In this document: piece by piece, positions 29,297-38,542 of the stretch
Layout of the letters: each line of letters opens with the position of its first letter
How positions within the stretch are numbered: the stretch's first letter is position 1
Assembly: GCA_024666565.1 (NCBI GenBank)
Contig: CP088295.1
Span: 4,774,001 to 4,838,000, forward strand
Source of the DNA: Svornostia abyssi
GTDB lineage: Bacteria; Actinomycetota; Thermoleophilia; Solirubrobacterales; Solirubrobacteraceae
Length of the DNA: 64,000 bases
Reading direction: 5' to 3'
Program-made: the position numbers and the translations under genes
The notes under the pieces: generated by a model
The model's database searches: none
What the model was told of the DNA's origin: nothing
What the model saw: the letters and a program-made list of their open reading frames with translations, nothing else

Positions 29297-29650
29297 ATGT
29301 CGCGCTCGCCCGAGCTGCTCCACCACGTCACCGAGCTGCTCGAGCCCTACGGCCCGCCCGTGGAGGTCAAGCGGATGTTCAGCGGGTGGAGCCTGCAGCG
29401 CGACGGCATCCCGTTCGCGCTCGTGCTCGATGAGCTGTACCTGCGTGTCGACGACGAGACCCGCCCGGCCTACATCGCCGCGGGTTGCGAGCCGTTCCGC
29501 TACGCGAACAGCAAGCGCGAGGTCTCCGTGGAGCGGTACTACGGCGTGCCCGATGGTGCACTCGACGACGGCGAGCGCTTGGCCGACCTGGTCGACGAGG
29601 CCGTGGAGGCCGCGCTCCGGGACCCGACGAAGCGCCGCGGCGGGCGCTGA
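29297..29650 (+). CDS. TfoX N-terminal-domain protein
   Basis: A 117-aa protein matching the stand-alone TfoX/Sxy N-terminal domain: the KRMFSGWSLQRDGIPFALV strand-turn, LYLRVDD and the PFRYANSKREVSVERYYGVP segment. In enterobacteria Sxy controls competence with CRP; single-domain relatives in actinobacteria have no proven role, so I assign only the family. Strong hairpin 29633-29665 overlaps its 3' end. Confidence 0.85.
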   Translation: MSRSPELLHHVTELLEPYGPPVEVKRMFSGWSLQRDGIPFALVLDELYLRVDDETRPAYIAAGCEPFRYANSKREVSVERYYGVPDGALDDGERLADLVDEAVEAALRDPTKRRGGR

Positions 29651-29665
29651 GCGCCCACCGCGGCG
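29633..29665. terminator. Bidirectional terminator between tfoX-like gene and subtilase A
   Basis: Outer stem cgccgcgg / ccgcggcg (29633-29640 with 29658-29665), one mismatch, then inner gggcg / cgccc. It spans the TfoX-like stop codon and lies 11 nt past the subtilase stop on the other strand. Confidence 0.65.
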
Positions 29666-29676
29666 ACGGACGTCGC

Positions 29677-30852
29677 TCAGCTCGTGCTCTGCAGGAGCCG
29701 GTTCGGGGTGCGCACCGCGCAGCCCCAGATGAGGTAGGTGCAGGTACGCGGCAGCGCGGTCACCTTCCCGGTCACGGCCTGGCCGACCACCGTGCTCGCC
29801 ACCTGGTCGGGGGTCGCCGCGGGCGCGCCCTGCAGGACCCGCGCCGCGGCGCCCGCGACGTGGGGCGAAGCCATCGACGTGCCGCTCAGTGACGCCGTCG
29901 CGGTGTCCGACGACTGGCTGGCCGACAGGACCCCGACGCCCGGGGCGATGACGTCCACGCACGTGCCGTAGTTGGAGAACGACGCGAACACGTCCTTGGT
30001 GTCACTGGCACCCGCCGTCAGCGCCCGGGTGACCCGAGCGGGCGACGACTTGCAGGCATCCGCCTTGGAGTTGCCCGCCGCGACCGCCGTGCTGACCCCG
30101 TCGTTGATGAGGTTCGTGACCGCCGTGTCGAGCGTGCTGTTCGCGCTGCCGCCGAGGCTCATGTTCGCCACCGCCGGGACGCCCGCGGCGTGGTCGCGGA
30201 TGACCCAGTCGATGCCGGCGACGATCTGCGAGATCGAGCCCGACCCGGTGCAGCTGAGCGTGCGGACGCCGACGAGGCTCACGCCCTTCGCCACGCCGTA
30301 TGTCGTCCCGCCGATCGTGCCCGCCACGTGCGTGCCGTGGCCGTTGCAGTCGACGCCGTCGCCGCCGAGCGCGTCGTAGCCGACCCGCGCGCGGCCCCCG
30401 AAGTCCGTGTGCGTCGGACGGATGCCGGTGTCGATGACGTAGGCGGTGACGCCCGCGCCGGTGGTGCCGTAGGTGAAGCTCAGGCTCAGCGGCAGGAGCT
30501 GCTGATCGATGCGGTCGAGGCCCCACGGCGGGTTGGCCTGCGTGGCCTGCGTCGTGACGATCGCGTCAGGCTCGGCGCGGACGATGTCCGGGATCCCCGC
30601 GCTGGCGGGCGTCTGGCCCGGCGGCAGGTCGACGACGATGCCGTTGATGGCGTTGTCGAACGACCGCACGACGTCGCCCTGCACGCGGTTCAGCCGCTGG
30701 TCGATCGCGGCACGGCGCTGGCTGGCCTTCCCGTCGCTGCGATCGAGCTGGACGATGTAGCGCTCGGCCGACGCGCCGCTCGGGACCGCGCACAGCACGA
30801 CCCCGCCCAGCGCCGCCGCCACGCATGCGCGCCGCAGATTCCCTCGAGACAT
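29677..30852 (-). CDS. Secreted subtilisin-like serine protease A (S8 family)
   Basis: A 391-aa exported protease. Signal peptide ends near PSGASA (residue 29), followed by an I9-like propeptide (RYIVQLD to about residue 105) and the S8 catalytic domain with Asp141 (YVIDTGI), His172 (NGHGTHVAGT), the oxyanion Asn in AVAAGNS and Ser326 (SGTSMASPHVAG). It ends in a conserved RTCTYLIWGCAVRTPNRLL motif shared with the neighbouring subtilase. Start chosen at MSRGNLRRAC because a GAGGAGCGAGG Shine-Dalgarno precedes it. Tandem paralogue upstream. Likely an extracellular nutrient or processing protease. Confidence 0.9.
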   Translation of the reverse strand: MSRGNLRRACVAAALGGVVLCAVPSGASAERYIVQLDRSDGKASQRRAAIDQRLNRVQGDVVRSFDNAINGIVVDLPPGQTPASAGIPDIVRAEPDAIVTTQATQANPPWGLDRIDQQLLPLSLSFTYGTTGAGVTAYVIDTGIRPTHTDFGGRARVGYDALGGDGVDCNGHGTHVAGTIGGTTYGVAKGVSLVGVRTLSCTGSGSISQIVAGIDWVIRDHAAGVPAVANMSLGGSANSTLDTAVTNLINDGVSTAVAAGNSKADACKSSPARVTRALTAGASDTKDVFASFSNYGTCVDVIAPGVGVLSASQSSDTATASLSGTSMASPHVAGAAARVLQGAPAATPDQVASTVVGQAVTGKVTALPRTCTYLIWGCAVRTPNRLLQSTS

Positions 30853-30975
30853 TCCTCGCTCCTCTCCCATGACCCCCGCCCGGCGGACCACCGGACGGCG
30901 CGACCCTACCGAATCAACGCGGTGAAAAACAGGAAATCGTGGGGTCGCAGGGTGTGCGGTCCCACAGCGGACGGC

Positions 30976-32158
<1,183 letters not shown>

Positions 32159-32215
32159 CGCCGCGATCGTACTCCTGCGCGCCGCGTCCGCCGCCGTTCG
32201 CGCGACCAGACCGAC

Positions 32216-32238
32216 AAAGGGCGCCCCGAAGGACGCCC
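32216..32238 (-). terminator. Intrinsic terminator with UUCG loop downstream of rplL
   Basis: On the minus strand an 8-bp stem (one U-G wobble) is capped by a UUCG tetraloop and followed by TTTGT. Second of two hairpins after rplL; probably the effective stop for the rpmG-rplL transcript. Confidence 0.7.
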
Positions 32239-32246
32239 CAGTCGGC

Positions 32247-32274
32247 GGGAGAATCGGCGCCAGCCGATTCTCCC
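32247..32274 (-). terminator. Perfect 12-bp hairpin 27 nt after the rplL stop
   Basis: gggagaatcggc and gccgattctccc pair around gcca. Without its own T-tract, it acts in tandem with the hairpin at 32216-32238 or protects the mRNA 3' end. Confidence 0.65.
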
Positions 32275-32300
32275 AGTGAAGTAGCGAGCCCCTGGGCGAG

Positions 32301-32681
32301 CTACTTGACCTCGACGCTCGCGCCAGCCTCTTCGAGCTCGGCCTTCAGCTTGTCGGCCTCGTCGCGCTCGATGCCTTCCTTGACGGGCTTGGGGGCCTCG
32401 TCGACGAGCGCCTTGGCCTCCTTCAGGCCCAGGCCGGTCGCCGCGCGGACGACCTTGATGACCTGGATCTTCTTGTCGCCGGCGCCCGTGAGCACGACGT
32501 CGACCGTGGAGGACTCCTCGGCGGCGGCCTCGCCGCCACCGCCGCCACCGGCAGCCGGGGCCGCAGCGGCCACGGCCGTCGCGGAGACACCGAACTCCTC
32601 CTCGAGCGCCTTGATGCGCTCAGCCAGCTCAAGCACCGAAATGCTCTTGAGCTCGTCAATCCATTCAGCGGTGGTCGCCAT
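32301..32681 (-). CDS. rplL: 50S ribosomal protein L7/L12
   Basis: A 126-aa stalk protein that recruits translation GTPases (EF-G, EF-Tu, IF2). Shown by the N-terminal dimerisation helix [19 protein letters not shown], the Ala/Gly hinge ([13 protein letters not shown]) and the C-terminal domain [20 protein letters not shown]. Starts 2 nt after rplJ, as usual. Last gene of the rpmG-to-rplL operon; two hairpins follow. Confidence 0.98.
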   Translation of the reverse strand: MATTAEWIDELKSISVLELAERIKALEEEFGVSATAVAAAAPAAGGGGGGEAAAEESSTVDVVLTGAGDKKIQVIKVVRAATGLGLKEAKALVDEAPKPVKEGIERDEADKLKAELEEAGASVEVK

Positions 32682-32683
32682 GC

Positions 32684-33397
32684 TTACTCCTCGTTGTTCT
32701 CAGTCGGTGCGGCGTCGGCGGGTGCCTCGGCCTCTGCAGTGGGTTCCTCGGCCGGGGCCTCAGCCTCGGGTTCGGGCGCGGCTTCTTCGGCCGGTGCTTC
32801 CTCGGCCGGAGCTTCCGCCGGAGCGGCAGCGGCCTCGGGCTCAGCAGCGGCCGCAGGCGCGTCGCCGGAGGGGATCTCCCCCGACTCCTTCTTCTCCTGC
32901 ACGCCGGCCAGCGCGATCGCCAGACCACCCAGCAGCCCGTTGAGGCTGCGGGCGAGGCCCGTGATCGGGGACGCGACGATGCCGACGAGCTGCCCGTAGA
33001 GCACCTCGCGCGACGGCAGCTTGCTGATCGCCTTGATGTCGTCGACGCTCAGCGCGTTGCCGTCCATGAGCCCGCCCTTGAAGGACAGGAGCTCGATCTC
33101 CTTGGCGGTGTCACTGATCGTCTTGGCAGCGGCGGCAGCGTCGCCCTTGACGAACGCCAGGGCCGTCGGGCCCTCGAGGAGCGCCCTCAGCGACTCGGCG
33201 CCCGCCTGGTCGGCGGCGCGCTCGGTCAGCGTGTTCTTCACCACGCGGAAGGTCGTGTCCGACTCGCGCAGCTTGGAGCGCAGGTCGGCGACCTGGGTGA
33301 CGGTGATGCCGCGGTAGTCCACGGCGAACACGGCCTGGGCCTCGTTGATGTCGGCGGTGATCTCTTCGATCACCGCAGCTTTTTCTGCTCGGTTCAC
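32684..33397 (-). CDS. rplJ: 50S ribosomal protein L10 with an acidic Ala/Glu/Pro tail
   Basis: L10 anchors L7/L12 dimers to the 50S stalk. The body (about residues 1-170) begins [18 protein letters not shown] and includes the [15 protein letters not shown] strand. The protein is 237 aa against a usual 165-180: a tail of about 65 residues of Ala, Glu and Pro repeats ([11 protein letters not shown] type) follows the L12-binding helix. A GAGGAGG Shine-Dalgarno precedes the GTG start. The hairpin in the 76-nt gap to rplA (33422-33442) may be the binding site for L10 autoregulation known in other bacteria. Confidence 0.96.
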   Translation of the reverse strand: MNRAEKAAVIEEITADINEAQAVFAVDYRGITVTQVADLRSKLRESDTTFRVVKNTLTERAADQAGAESLRALLEGPTALAFVKGDAAAAAKTISDTAKEIELLSFKGGLMDGNALSVDDIKAISKLPSREVLYGQLVGIVASPITGLARSLNGLLGGLAIALAGVQEKKESGEIPSGDAPAAAAEPEAAAAPAEAPAEEAPAEEAAPEPEAEAPAEEPTAEAEAPADAAPTENNEE

Positions 33398-33421
33398 AAG
33401 CCTCCTCGGCCGGGCTTCTCA

Positions 33422-33442
33422 GCGGGGCAATCGGTGCCCCGC
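33422..33442 (-). promoter_or_regulatory. Hairpin in the rplA-rplJ gap (possible L10 leader element)
   Basis: Perfect 8-bp stem gcggggca / tgccccgc with a 5-nt loop, 25 nt before the rplJ start. In many bacteria the L10-L12 complex represses translation by binding a leader here; the position fits, the function is inferred. Confidence 0.45.
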
Positions 33443-33473
33443 GCGCCGGCGGTCTGTGGTGGCCTCGTGGGGG

Positions 33474-34199
33474 CTACGCAGCGGCGGGCGTAGCCTCCCC
33501 GAGGATGTCGCGGGTGCGGCTGGGATCGACCTTGATCCCGGGGCCCATGGTCGACGTCACGGTGATCGTGCGCAGGTACTTGCCCTTGGCGGCAGAGGGC
33601 TTGGCCCGCTGCAGCTCTTCGATCACGGCGGCGTAGTTCTCGAGCAGCTGCTGCTCGGGGAAGGACTTCTTGCCGATGACGAGGTGCACGATCGCGGTGC
33701 GGTCGGTGCGGTACTCGACCTTGCCGGCCTTCGACTCGGTGATGGCCTTCGTGACGTCCATGGTCACGGTGCCGACCTTCGGGTTCGGCATCTTGCCCGA
33801 CGGGCCGAGGATGCGGCCCAGGCGGCCGACGACCGGCATGAGGTCCGGCGTGGCGATGGCGATGTCGAAGTCGGTGAAGCCCTCTTCGATCTTCTTGGCG
33901 AGATCCTCGGCGCCCACGATGTCAGCGCCGGCGGCCTCCGCCTCCTTCGCGTTGTCGCCCTGGGCGAACACGGCGATCTTGACTTCCTTGCCGAGGCCGT
34001 GCGGCATCGCGATGGTCCCGCGCAGCTGCTCGTCGGCGTGGCGGACGTTCAGGCCGGTGCGGATGTGGATCTCGACCGACTCGTCGAACTTCGGCCCCGG
34101 GAGGGACTTCAGCAGCGTGATCGCCTCGGCCGGCTCGTACTCGCGGTCGCGGTCGACCTGCGAGAGCGCTTCCTTGTGGGTCTTGCCCTGCTTGGCCAT
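33474..34199 (-). CDS. rplA: 50S ribosomal protein L1
   Basis: A 241-aa L1, which forms the mobile L1 stalk that guides E-site tRNA release. Conserved parts include FDESVEIHIRTGLNVRHADEQ (domain I) and LGRILGPSGKMPNPKVGTV. Its ATG overlaps the stop of rplK by one base. In other bacteria L1 represses the L11 operon; no clear L1-binding mimic was located here. Confidence 0.98.
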   Translation of the reverse strand: MAKQGKTHKEALSQVDRDREYEPAEAITLLKSLPGPKFDESVEIHIRTGLNVRHADEQLRGTIAMPHGLGKEVKIAVFAQGDNAKEAEAAGADIVGAEDLAKKIEEGFTDFDIAIATPDLMPVVGRLGRILGPSGKMPNPKVGTVTMDVTKAITESKAGKVEYRTDRTAIVHLVIGKKSFPEQQLLENYAAVIEELQRAKPSAAKGKYLRTITVTSTMGPGIKVDPSRTRDILGEATPAAA

Positions 34200-34624
34200 C
34201 AGTCGACCACCTCCACACCCATCGAGCGCGCCGTGCCGGCGATGATGAGCATCCCCTGGTCGACGGTGTGGGCGTTCAGATCGGGGAGCTTCTTCTCGGC
34301 GATCGCGCGGAGCTGGTCCTTCGTGATCTTGCCGACCTTGTCACGGTGCGGCTCGGACGACCCCTTGTCGAGGTTGATCGCCTGCTTGATGAGCACCGCC
34401 GCGGGCGGCGTCTTCGTCACGAACGTGAACGAGCGGTCCTCGTACACCGTGATGACGACGGGGATCGTCGTGCCGTTGTCCTGGGCCGTCTGGGCGTTGA
34501 ACGCCTTGACGAACTCCATGATGTTGATGCCGTGCTGACCCAGCGCCGGGCCGACCGGCGGAGCCGGGCTGGCCTGGCCGCCCGGAGCCTGCAGGCGGAT
34601 CGTTGTCAGAACCTTCTTTGCCAT
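34199..34624 (-). CDS. rplK: 50S ribosomal protein L11
   Basis: A 141-aa L11 of the GTPase-associated centre, also needed for RelA activation in bacteria that have it. [30 protein letters not shown] contains the proline-rich loop that with 23S rRNA forms the thiostrepton site; the C-terminal domain ends [11 protein letters not shown]. Starts 1 nt after the nusG stop. Confidence 0.98.
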   Translation of the reverse strand: MAKKVLTTIRLQAPGGQASPAPPVGPALGQHGINIMEFVKAFNAQTAQDNGTTIPVVITVYEDRSFTFVTKTPPAAVLIKQAINLDKGSSEPHRDKVGKITKDQLRAIAEKKLPDLNAHTVDQGMLIIAGTARSMGVEVVD

Positions 34625-34625
34625 C

Positions 34626-35147
34626 TCAGATCTTCTTCACTTGGTCGAAACCGACTTCGACCGGGGTCTCACGGCCGAAGATGGACACTAGGACCTTCAG
34701 CTTGGACTGGTCCTCGTTGATCTCGGAGATCTCGCCGGAGAAGTCCGAGAGCGGGCCGGAGATCACCTTCACGGCCTCGCCGACGCTGAACTGCGTGCGC
34801 GTGCGGGGACGCTCAGCGGTCTCGCGATGCAGGAGGCGATCGACCTCGGCCTGCGTGAGCGGCACCGGCTCGTTGCTCGCCCCGACGAAGCCGGTGATGC
34901 CCGGGGTGTTCTTCACCACGCTCCACGAATCCTCATTGAGGTCCATGTTCACGAGCACGTAGCCGGGCATCGTGCGCTTCTCGGTGGTGACCTTCTGGTT
35001 GTCCTTCATCTCGGACACGGTCTCGGTCGGCACGACGACCTGACGCACGTTGCGCTTCTGCCCCATGGACATCACGCGGTGCTCGAGGTTGTGCTTGACC
35101 TTGTTCTCGTGCCCGGAATAAGTGTTGACGACGTACCAGCGAAACAT
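34626..35147 (-). CDS. nusG: Transcription elongation/termination factor NusG
   Basis: A 173-aa NusG. The NGN domain begins [20 protein letters not shown] and binds RNA polymerase; the KOW domain ([20 protein letters not shown]) can bind Rho or S10/NusE. Length is compact, without the long N-terminal extension of Streptomyces and mycobacterial NusG. It follows secE by 28 nt and leads directly into rplK. Confidence 0.97.
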   Translation of the reverse strand: MFRWYVVNTYSGHENKVKHNLEHRVMSMGQKRNVRQVVVPTETVSEMKDNQKVTTEKRTMPGYVLVNMDLNEDSWSVVKNTPGITGFVGASNEPVPLTQAEVDRLLHRETAERPRTRTQFSVGEAVKVISGPLSDFSGEISEINEDQSKLKVLVSIFGRETPVEVGFDQVKKI

Positions 35148-35175
35148 GCGACTCGGCTTCGGATCGAAGGGGTGG

Positions 35176-35691
35176 CTAAAGGATGAGGTCGACGATTTCC
35201 TGGGCGACCGCGTCGGCGGCGCCGAGGTAGGCGCCCGCGACGACGACGAACCCGAGGGTCACGGCCGTGCCCTGCCCGACCTGCTTGCGGTCGGGCCACT
35301 GCACACGCTGGAGCTCGGCCCACGACGCACGCAGGAACTGCACGAACCGCGGGCCGCCCTTGCCGGTCGTCGGCGCGCCGGGGGCCTGGGCGATGGTCGC
35401 GCCCGTGCGCTCATCGGCGGGAATGTCGGTGACGTGCTCGGGGTGCGCGGCCTCGTCGGCCTGCTCGGCGGCGACGAGTTCGGCCTCACTCAGCCCGTCA
35501 GCGGTCTCACCGTCGGCGCCCTCGACGATCGCCGCCTCGGCGTCGTCCACCTCGTAGGAGGCGTGATCGAGCTGGCCGGGGACGTTCTCGCGATGGATGG
35601 ACTGCTGCCCGCCGGGATCGGGGGCATCGTCCTTGCCCTGCTTACGCAGGCGTTCCTTGCGCTCCTTCGCGCGTTCGCGGTTCCGTGACAC
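35176..35691 (-). CDS. secE: Preprotein translocase subunit SecE with a long acidic N-terminal region
   Basis: Essential small subunit clamping SecY in the Sec translocon. The SecE signature is at the C-terminus: [23 protein letters not shown] (split F..L and RVxWPxR), then a single membrane segment near residues 143-162. The first 110 residues are hydrophilic and acidic, longer than typical. I start at GTG 35691 ([13 protein letters not shown]) because GGGAGG lies 7-8 nt upstream. As printed, the frame is open from rpmG into secE, but that is due to a missing base in rpmG (see rpmG); two separate genes are meant. Confidence 0.9.
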   Translation of the reverse strand: MSRNRERAKERKERLRKQGKDDAPDPGGQQSIHRENVPGQLDHASYEVDDAEAAIVEGADGETADGLSEAELVAAEQADEAAHPEHVTDIPADERTGATIAQAPGAPTTGKGGPRFVQFLRASWAELQRVQWPDRKQVGQGTAVTLGFVVVAGAYLGAADAVAQEIVDLIL

Positions 35692-35710
35692 GACACAACC
35701 TCCCGAAGAC

Positions 35711-35874
35711 CTACCGGGTCTCCTTGTGGGGGTCTGCGCCTTGCACCACTTGCAGTACTTCCGCAGCGTGATGCGATCAGGGTTGTTGCGCTTGGACTTA
35801 TTCGTCTGGTAGTTGCGCCGCTTGCATTCCTCGCAGGCGAGGGTCACAGCGATGCGCACGTCTCCGCGGGCCAT
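35711..35874 (-). CDS. rpmG: 50S ribosomal protein L33 (one base missing near its 3' end in this sequence)
   Basis: L33 of the zinc-binding type: [20 protein letters not shown], with Cys pairs CEEC and CKWC. As printed the last residues read QTPTRRPGR and run into secE. If the five-G run at 35728-35732 (plus strand) had one more base, the end would read QTPHKETR followed by TAG at 35713-35711, the standard HKETR-type ending of L33, giving a 54-aa protein. A terminator-like hairpin lies 32-57 nt upstream. It is the first gene of the secE-nusG-rplKAJL operon. Confidence 0.9.
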
Positions 35875-35905
35875 TGGGCGAGCTCCGGGGGCGAGGGTGG
35901 GGCAG

Positions 35906-35931
35906 AAAAACGACCTGCGCCTGGCAGGTCG
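35906..35931 (-). terminator. Intrinsic-terminator-like hairpin in the rpmG leader (possible attenuator)
   Basis: Perfect 8-bp stem CGACCTGC / GCAGGTCG around a 5-nt loop, followed on the minus strand by TTTTT. It lies only 32 nt before the rpmG ATG. The nearest minus-strand gene upstream ends 781 nt away, beyond a plus-strand tetR, so it may serve the rpmG operon itself as an attenuator rather than end a transcript from elsewhere. A TACCAT box sits just upstream (35940-35945). Confidence 0.6.
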
Positions 35932-35997
35932 GAACGTCCATGGTAGCGCGGTCGGCGGGGCGCGGGCGCCCGGGCCTCCGGACCGGGGCGCGGCGGG

Positions 35998-36003
35998 TAC
36001 CGT
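35998..36003 (+). promoter_or_regulatory. Candidate -10 (TACCGT), 8 nt before tetR at 36012
   Basis: TAnnnT box just before a GTG start with no Shine-Dalgarno; supports choosing GTG 36012 and a leaderless transcript. Confidence 0.35.
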
Positions 36004-36011
36004 TGCGCTCC

Positions 36012-36704
36012 GTGTCCGCGCCCCCGACCGACCTGCAGGCCGCCTTCATCACGGCCCTCCGAGGGGACGCCGGGCCGCTGCCGCCGGGGCCCCGGTCGCT
36101 GCCGCGCGACGAGGTCGCCGAGACGCACCGGCGCCGCATCATCGCGGGCATGGCGCAGGCGCTGACGACCAAAGGCCTCGCCCACACCACGATCGCCGAC
36201 GTCGTGCGCGAGGCCCAGGTCTCGCGGCGCACGTTCTACGAGCTCTACGACGGCAAGATCAGCTGCCTGCTGGCGACCTACGACGCGTGCTGGGAGCAGA
36301 CGATGGGGTTCGTCGAGGCCGCCGTCGCGCCGGACGGACGCACATGGCAGGAGCGCGTCAACGCGGGGTTGCGGGCGTACCTCCAGCTCATGGGCGCGAT
36401 GCCGGGCCTCGCCCGCGTCTTCATCCTCGAGATGCCCAGCTCGGGCCCCGAGGCGCAGAGCCACATTCGCGGCGTGCACCGCGAGTTCGCCGCCCTGCTC
36501 ACCCGGCTGGCAGACGAGCACCGGGATGCCCTCCCGGAGGGCGTGACGCTCGATCCGCTGGTCGCGATCGGGGTCGTGGGCGGCGTCAACGAGCTCGTCG
36601 TCCATGCCCTCGCCGCCGGCGAGAACCCGGACACGCCGTTGCGCGAGCGCACGGCCATGCGGCTGCTGCTCGGCGCGATGCAGCCCTACGACACGCTGCG
36701 CTGA
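36012..36704 (+). CDS. TetR-family transcriptional regulator
   Basis: A 230-aa regulator. The helix-turn-helix is near residues 45-80 ([18 protein letters not shown] then [19 protein letters not shown]). The GTG start was chosen from the TACCGT box 8 nt upstream and because earlier residues do not look coding. It converges with the transglutaminase gene (7-nt gap). It is related in layout to the TetR genes at 40270 and 41144 (RRTFYE(H/L) motif in all three), suggesting a local paralogous group. Target unknown. Confidence 0.88.
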   Translation: MSAPPTDLQAAFITALRGDAGPLPPGPRSLPRDEVAETHRRRIIAGMAQALTTKGLAHTTIADVVREAQVSRRTFYELYDGKISCLLATYDACWEQTMGFVEAAVAPDGRTWQERVNAGLRAYLQLMGAMPGLARVFILEMPSSGPEAQSHIRGVHREFAALLTRLADEHRDALPEGVTLDPLVAIGVVGGVNELVVHALAAGENPDTPLRERTAMRLLLGAMQPYDTLR

Positions 36705-36711
36705 CGGCGGC

Positions 36712-37587
36712 CTACGCCCGCGCGCTGGCCTGCGGATCCAGCCGCGTCATCTGCACGTTCGCGTGCAGTTGCGCTCCGGCAGCGCCCTGGTAGACGCCGC
36801 GAATCGGGGGAACGTCCTGGTAGAAGCGGCCGTGGCCGATCTTCACGTGCGACTCGCCGGCCAGCCGCCGGTTCGTCGGGTCGGCGCCGACCCAGACCGG
36901 CTCGCCGCGGCCGCCCGCGCCGGGCATGAGCGCCTCGATCCACGCGTGGGTCTCGACCTCCATCGAGTCGCTGCCGCCGTCCTGCGGCGCGGCCCAGAGG
37001 TAGCCGCTGACGTACCGTGCGGCGATGCCGTGGCGGCGCAGCAGGATGAGCGCCAGGTGCGCGAAGTCCTGGCAGACGCCGGCGCCGCCCTCGAGCAGGT
37101 CGGTGACGGTCGACCCGACGTACGTCACGCCGGCCTCGTAGCGGAACCGGTCCGGGATGAGCTCGGAGACCCAGCGCAGCGTCTTCAGCGGGCTGTTCGC
37201 CCGCGCGAGCGTCACGAGCTCCTCGAGCATCGGGTGATCGGGCTCGTCGGGCGCGGGGAGCAGGAACTCGCCGGCGGCTTGCTCGTACGCGGCGGACGTC
37301 GTGCCCTCCCACGGCGCGTCGGGCGGCTCGACCGGCTCGCCGGTGACGACACGCGCGCGCACGTCGATCGTCAGGTGGTCGTGCGGCCGGCTGACGCCGA
37401 ACTCGAGGACGTCGGTGCCGAAGTAGTCCTCGTGGCGCCCGATGCGCGACTCGGGATCGACTCGCACCTGGAAGTCGTCGAGGCGCTGGTTGCTCGTCGT
37501 CGCCGGGCGGACGCGCAGCGCGTTCAGGTTGTCGGTGACGTCGTGGTCGTAGCGGTACTCGGTCAGATAGCGGATGGCGAAGTGCAT
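36712..37587 (-). CDS. Transglutaminase-like cysteine protease/peptidase
   Basis: A 291-aa cytoplasmic protein with an N-terminal strand domain (MHFAIRYLTEYRYDHDV) and a transglutaminase core: Cys in GGAGVCQDFAHLA, His in VETHAWIEA and Asp in WVGADPTNRR form the catalytic triad. Such proteins occur with alpha-E and circularly permuted ATP-grasp proteins in a conserved module proposed (Iyer and Aravind) to make or modify a small peptide. It overlaps the alpha-E gene by 25 nt, last in the operon. Whether it cuts or cross-links peptides is unproven. Confidence 0.9.
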   Translation of the reverse strand: MHFAIRYLTEYRYDHDVTDNLNALRVRPATTSNQRLDDFQVRVDPESRIGRHEDYFGTDVLEFGVSRPHDHLTIDVRARVVTGEPVEPPDAPWEGTTSAAYEQAAGEFLLPAPDEPDHPMLEELVTLARANSPLKTLRWVSELIPDRFRYEAGVTYVGSTVTDLLEGGAGVCQDFAHLALILLRRHGIAARYVSGYLWAAPQDGGSDSMEVETHAWIEALMPGAGGRGEPVWVGADPTNRRLAGESHVKIGHGRFYQDVPPIRGVYQGAAGAQLHANVQMTRLDPQASARA

Positions 37588-38538
37588 GCGGACCCCCTAC
37601 GCGGCCGCCGCGGCGCGCCGGCGAAGTAGCGGTCGTGGATGTCCCGGTCCACCTTGCCGAGTTCGACCTGCACCTGCTCGCAGATCTCCGCGAGCCGACC
37701 GCCCGTCGCGGTCTCCTCCTCCGCGCGGCGGCGGAACTCGAGGTCGGCGGTCAGGCGCAGCAGCCGCAGGACGGGCTCGGCGTTGCGCGGGTTGTCGTCG
37801 GCGCGCGTCAGCGACTGCTGGAGCAGGTCGACGGAGGCGGCCACCGAGTCAGGGTACGCCCGCTCGAACAGCAGGAAGCGGACGACCGGCGCCGCGTTCG
37901 GCGGGCCGGGAACCGCGCGGCGGTACGCCTGAAAGCCTCCGACGGCCTGCAGCAGGCTGAGCGCGTGGCCGTCGTCGCGCTCCCCGCCCCCCGACGGCCA
38001 GCGAGACCCGGAGCATCCGCAGCATCATGTCGGCGGACTCCAGCCGCCCGCCCGCCTGCAGGAACGAGTACGCCTCGTCGCGCAGCATCGTGCGCCGCGT
38101 CAGGCCCCAGAACAGCGCCGAGCGCTCCTTGACGTACTGGTAGACCGAGTACGGGCCCACCCGCAGACGCTCGGAGAGATCCCCGTCGTGCATGCCCAGG
38201 TTCGTGGTGTTGATCGACTCCCACATCTCCTGCGAGATGACGTCGCGCACGGTGCGCGCGCCCTCGCGGCCCCGCGCGATGCACGCGATGACCGACGCGG
38301 GGTTGTCGGCGTCCAGGGTCAGGCTGCGCAGGACCTGGTCGCGGTGCGGCGCGCCTTCTGCGTCGGTCTCGGCGCCCATGATCGCCAGCAGCGACCCCCA
38401 GCCGAGTGTCATCGCGGCCTCTTCGGACCGCGCCTGGACGTCGGCCTGGAAGACGCCGTCGAGCATGCGCGCGGTGTGCTCGGCGCGCGAGAGGTTGCGG
38501 CCGAGCCAGAACAGCTCGTGAGCGATGCGAGCAAGCAC
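37563..38538 (-). CDS. Alpha-E domain protein (DUF403; frame broken by one base)
   Basis: All-helical alpha-E protein of the ATP-grasp/transglutaminase module. The first part reads VLARIAHELFWLGRNLSRAE to MLRMLRVSLAVGG, and the remainder continues in another frame from HALSLLQAVGGFQAYRRA to DRDIHDRYF. The switch is at six C (37987-37992, plus strand); removing one base gives GGGERDDGHALS and a 324-aa protein of normal length. Probably a consensus error. It starts 4 nt after the ATP-grasp stop and overlaps the transglutaminase start by 25 nt. Biochemical role unknown. Confidence 0.85.
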
Positions 38539-38542
38539 GGCG

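Noticed and set aside
35176-35874. A single 232-codon L33-SecE fusion gene
   Set aside because: One extra base in the G run at 35728-35732 restores the standard L33 end and stop, and secE has its own ribosome binding site. Seven other genes in the window show the same kind of one-base break.
35875-36011. tRNA gene upstream of rpmG (tRNA-Trp or tRNA-Thr is common there in other bacteria)
   Set aside because: The only structure is a single 8-bp stem with a T-tract; no TTC-loop or CCA-end pattern was found.
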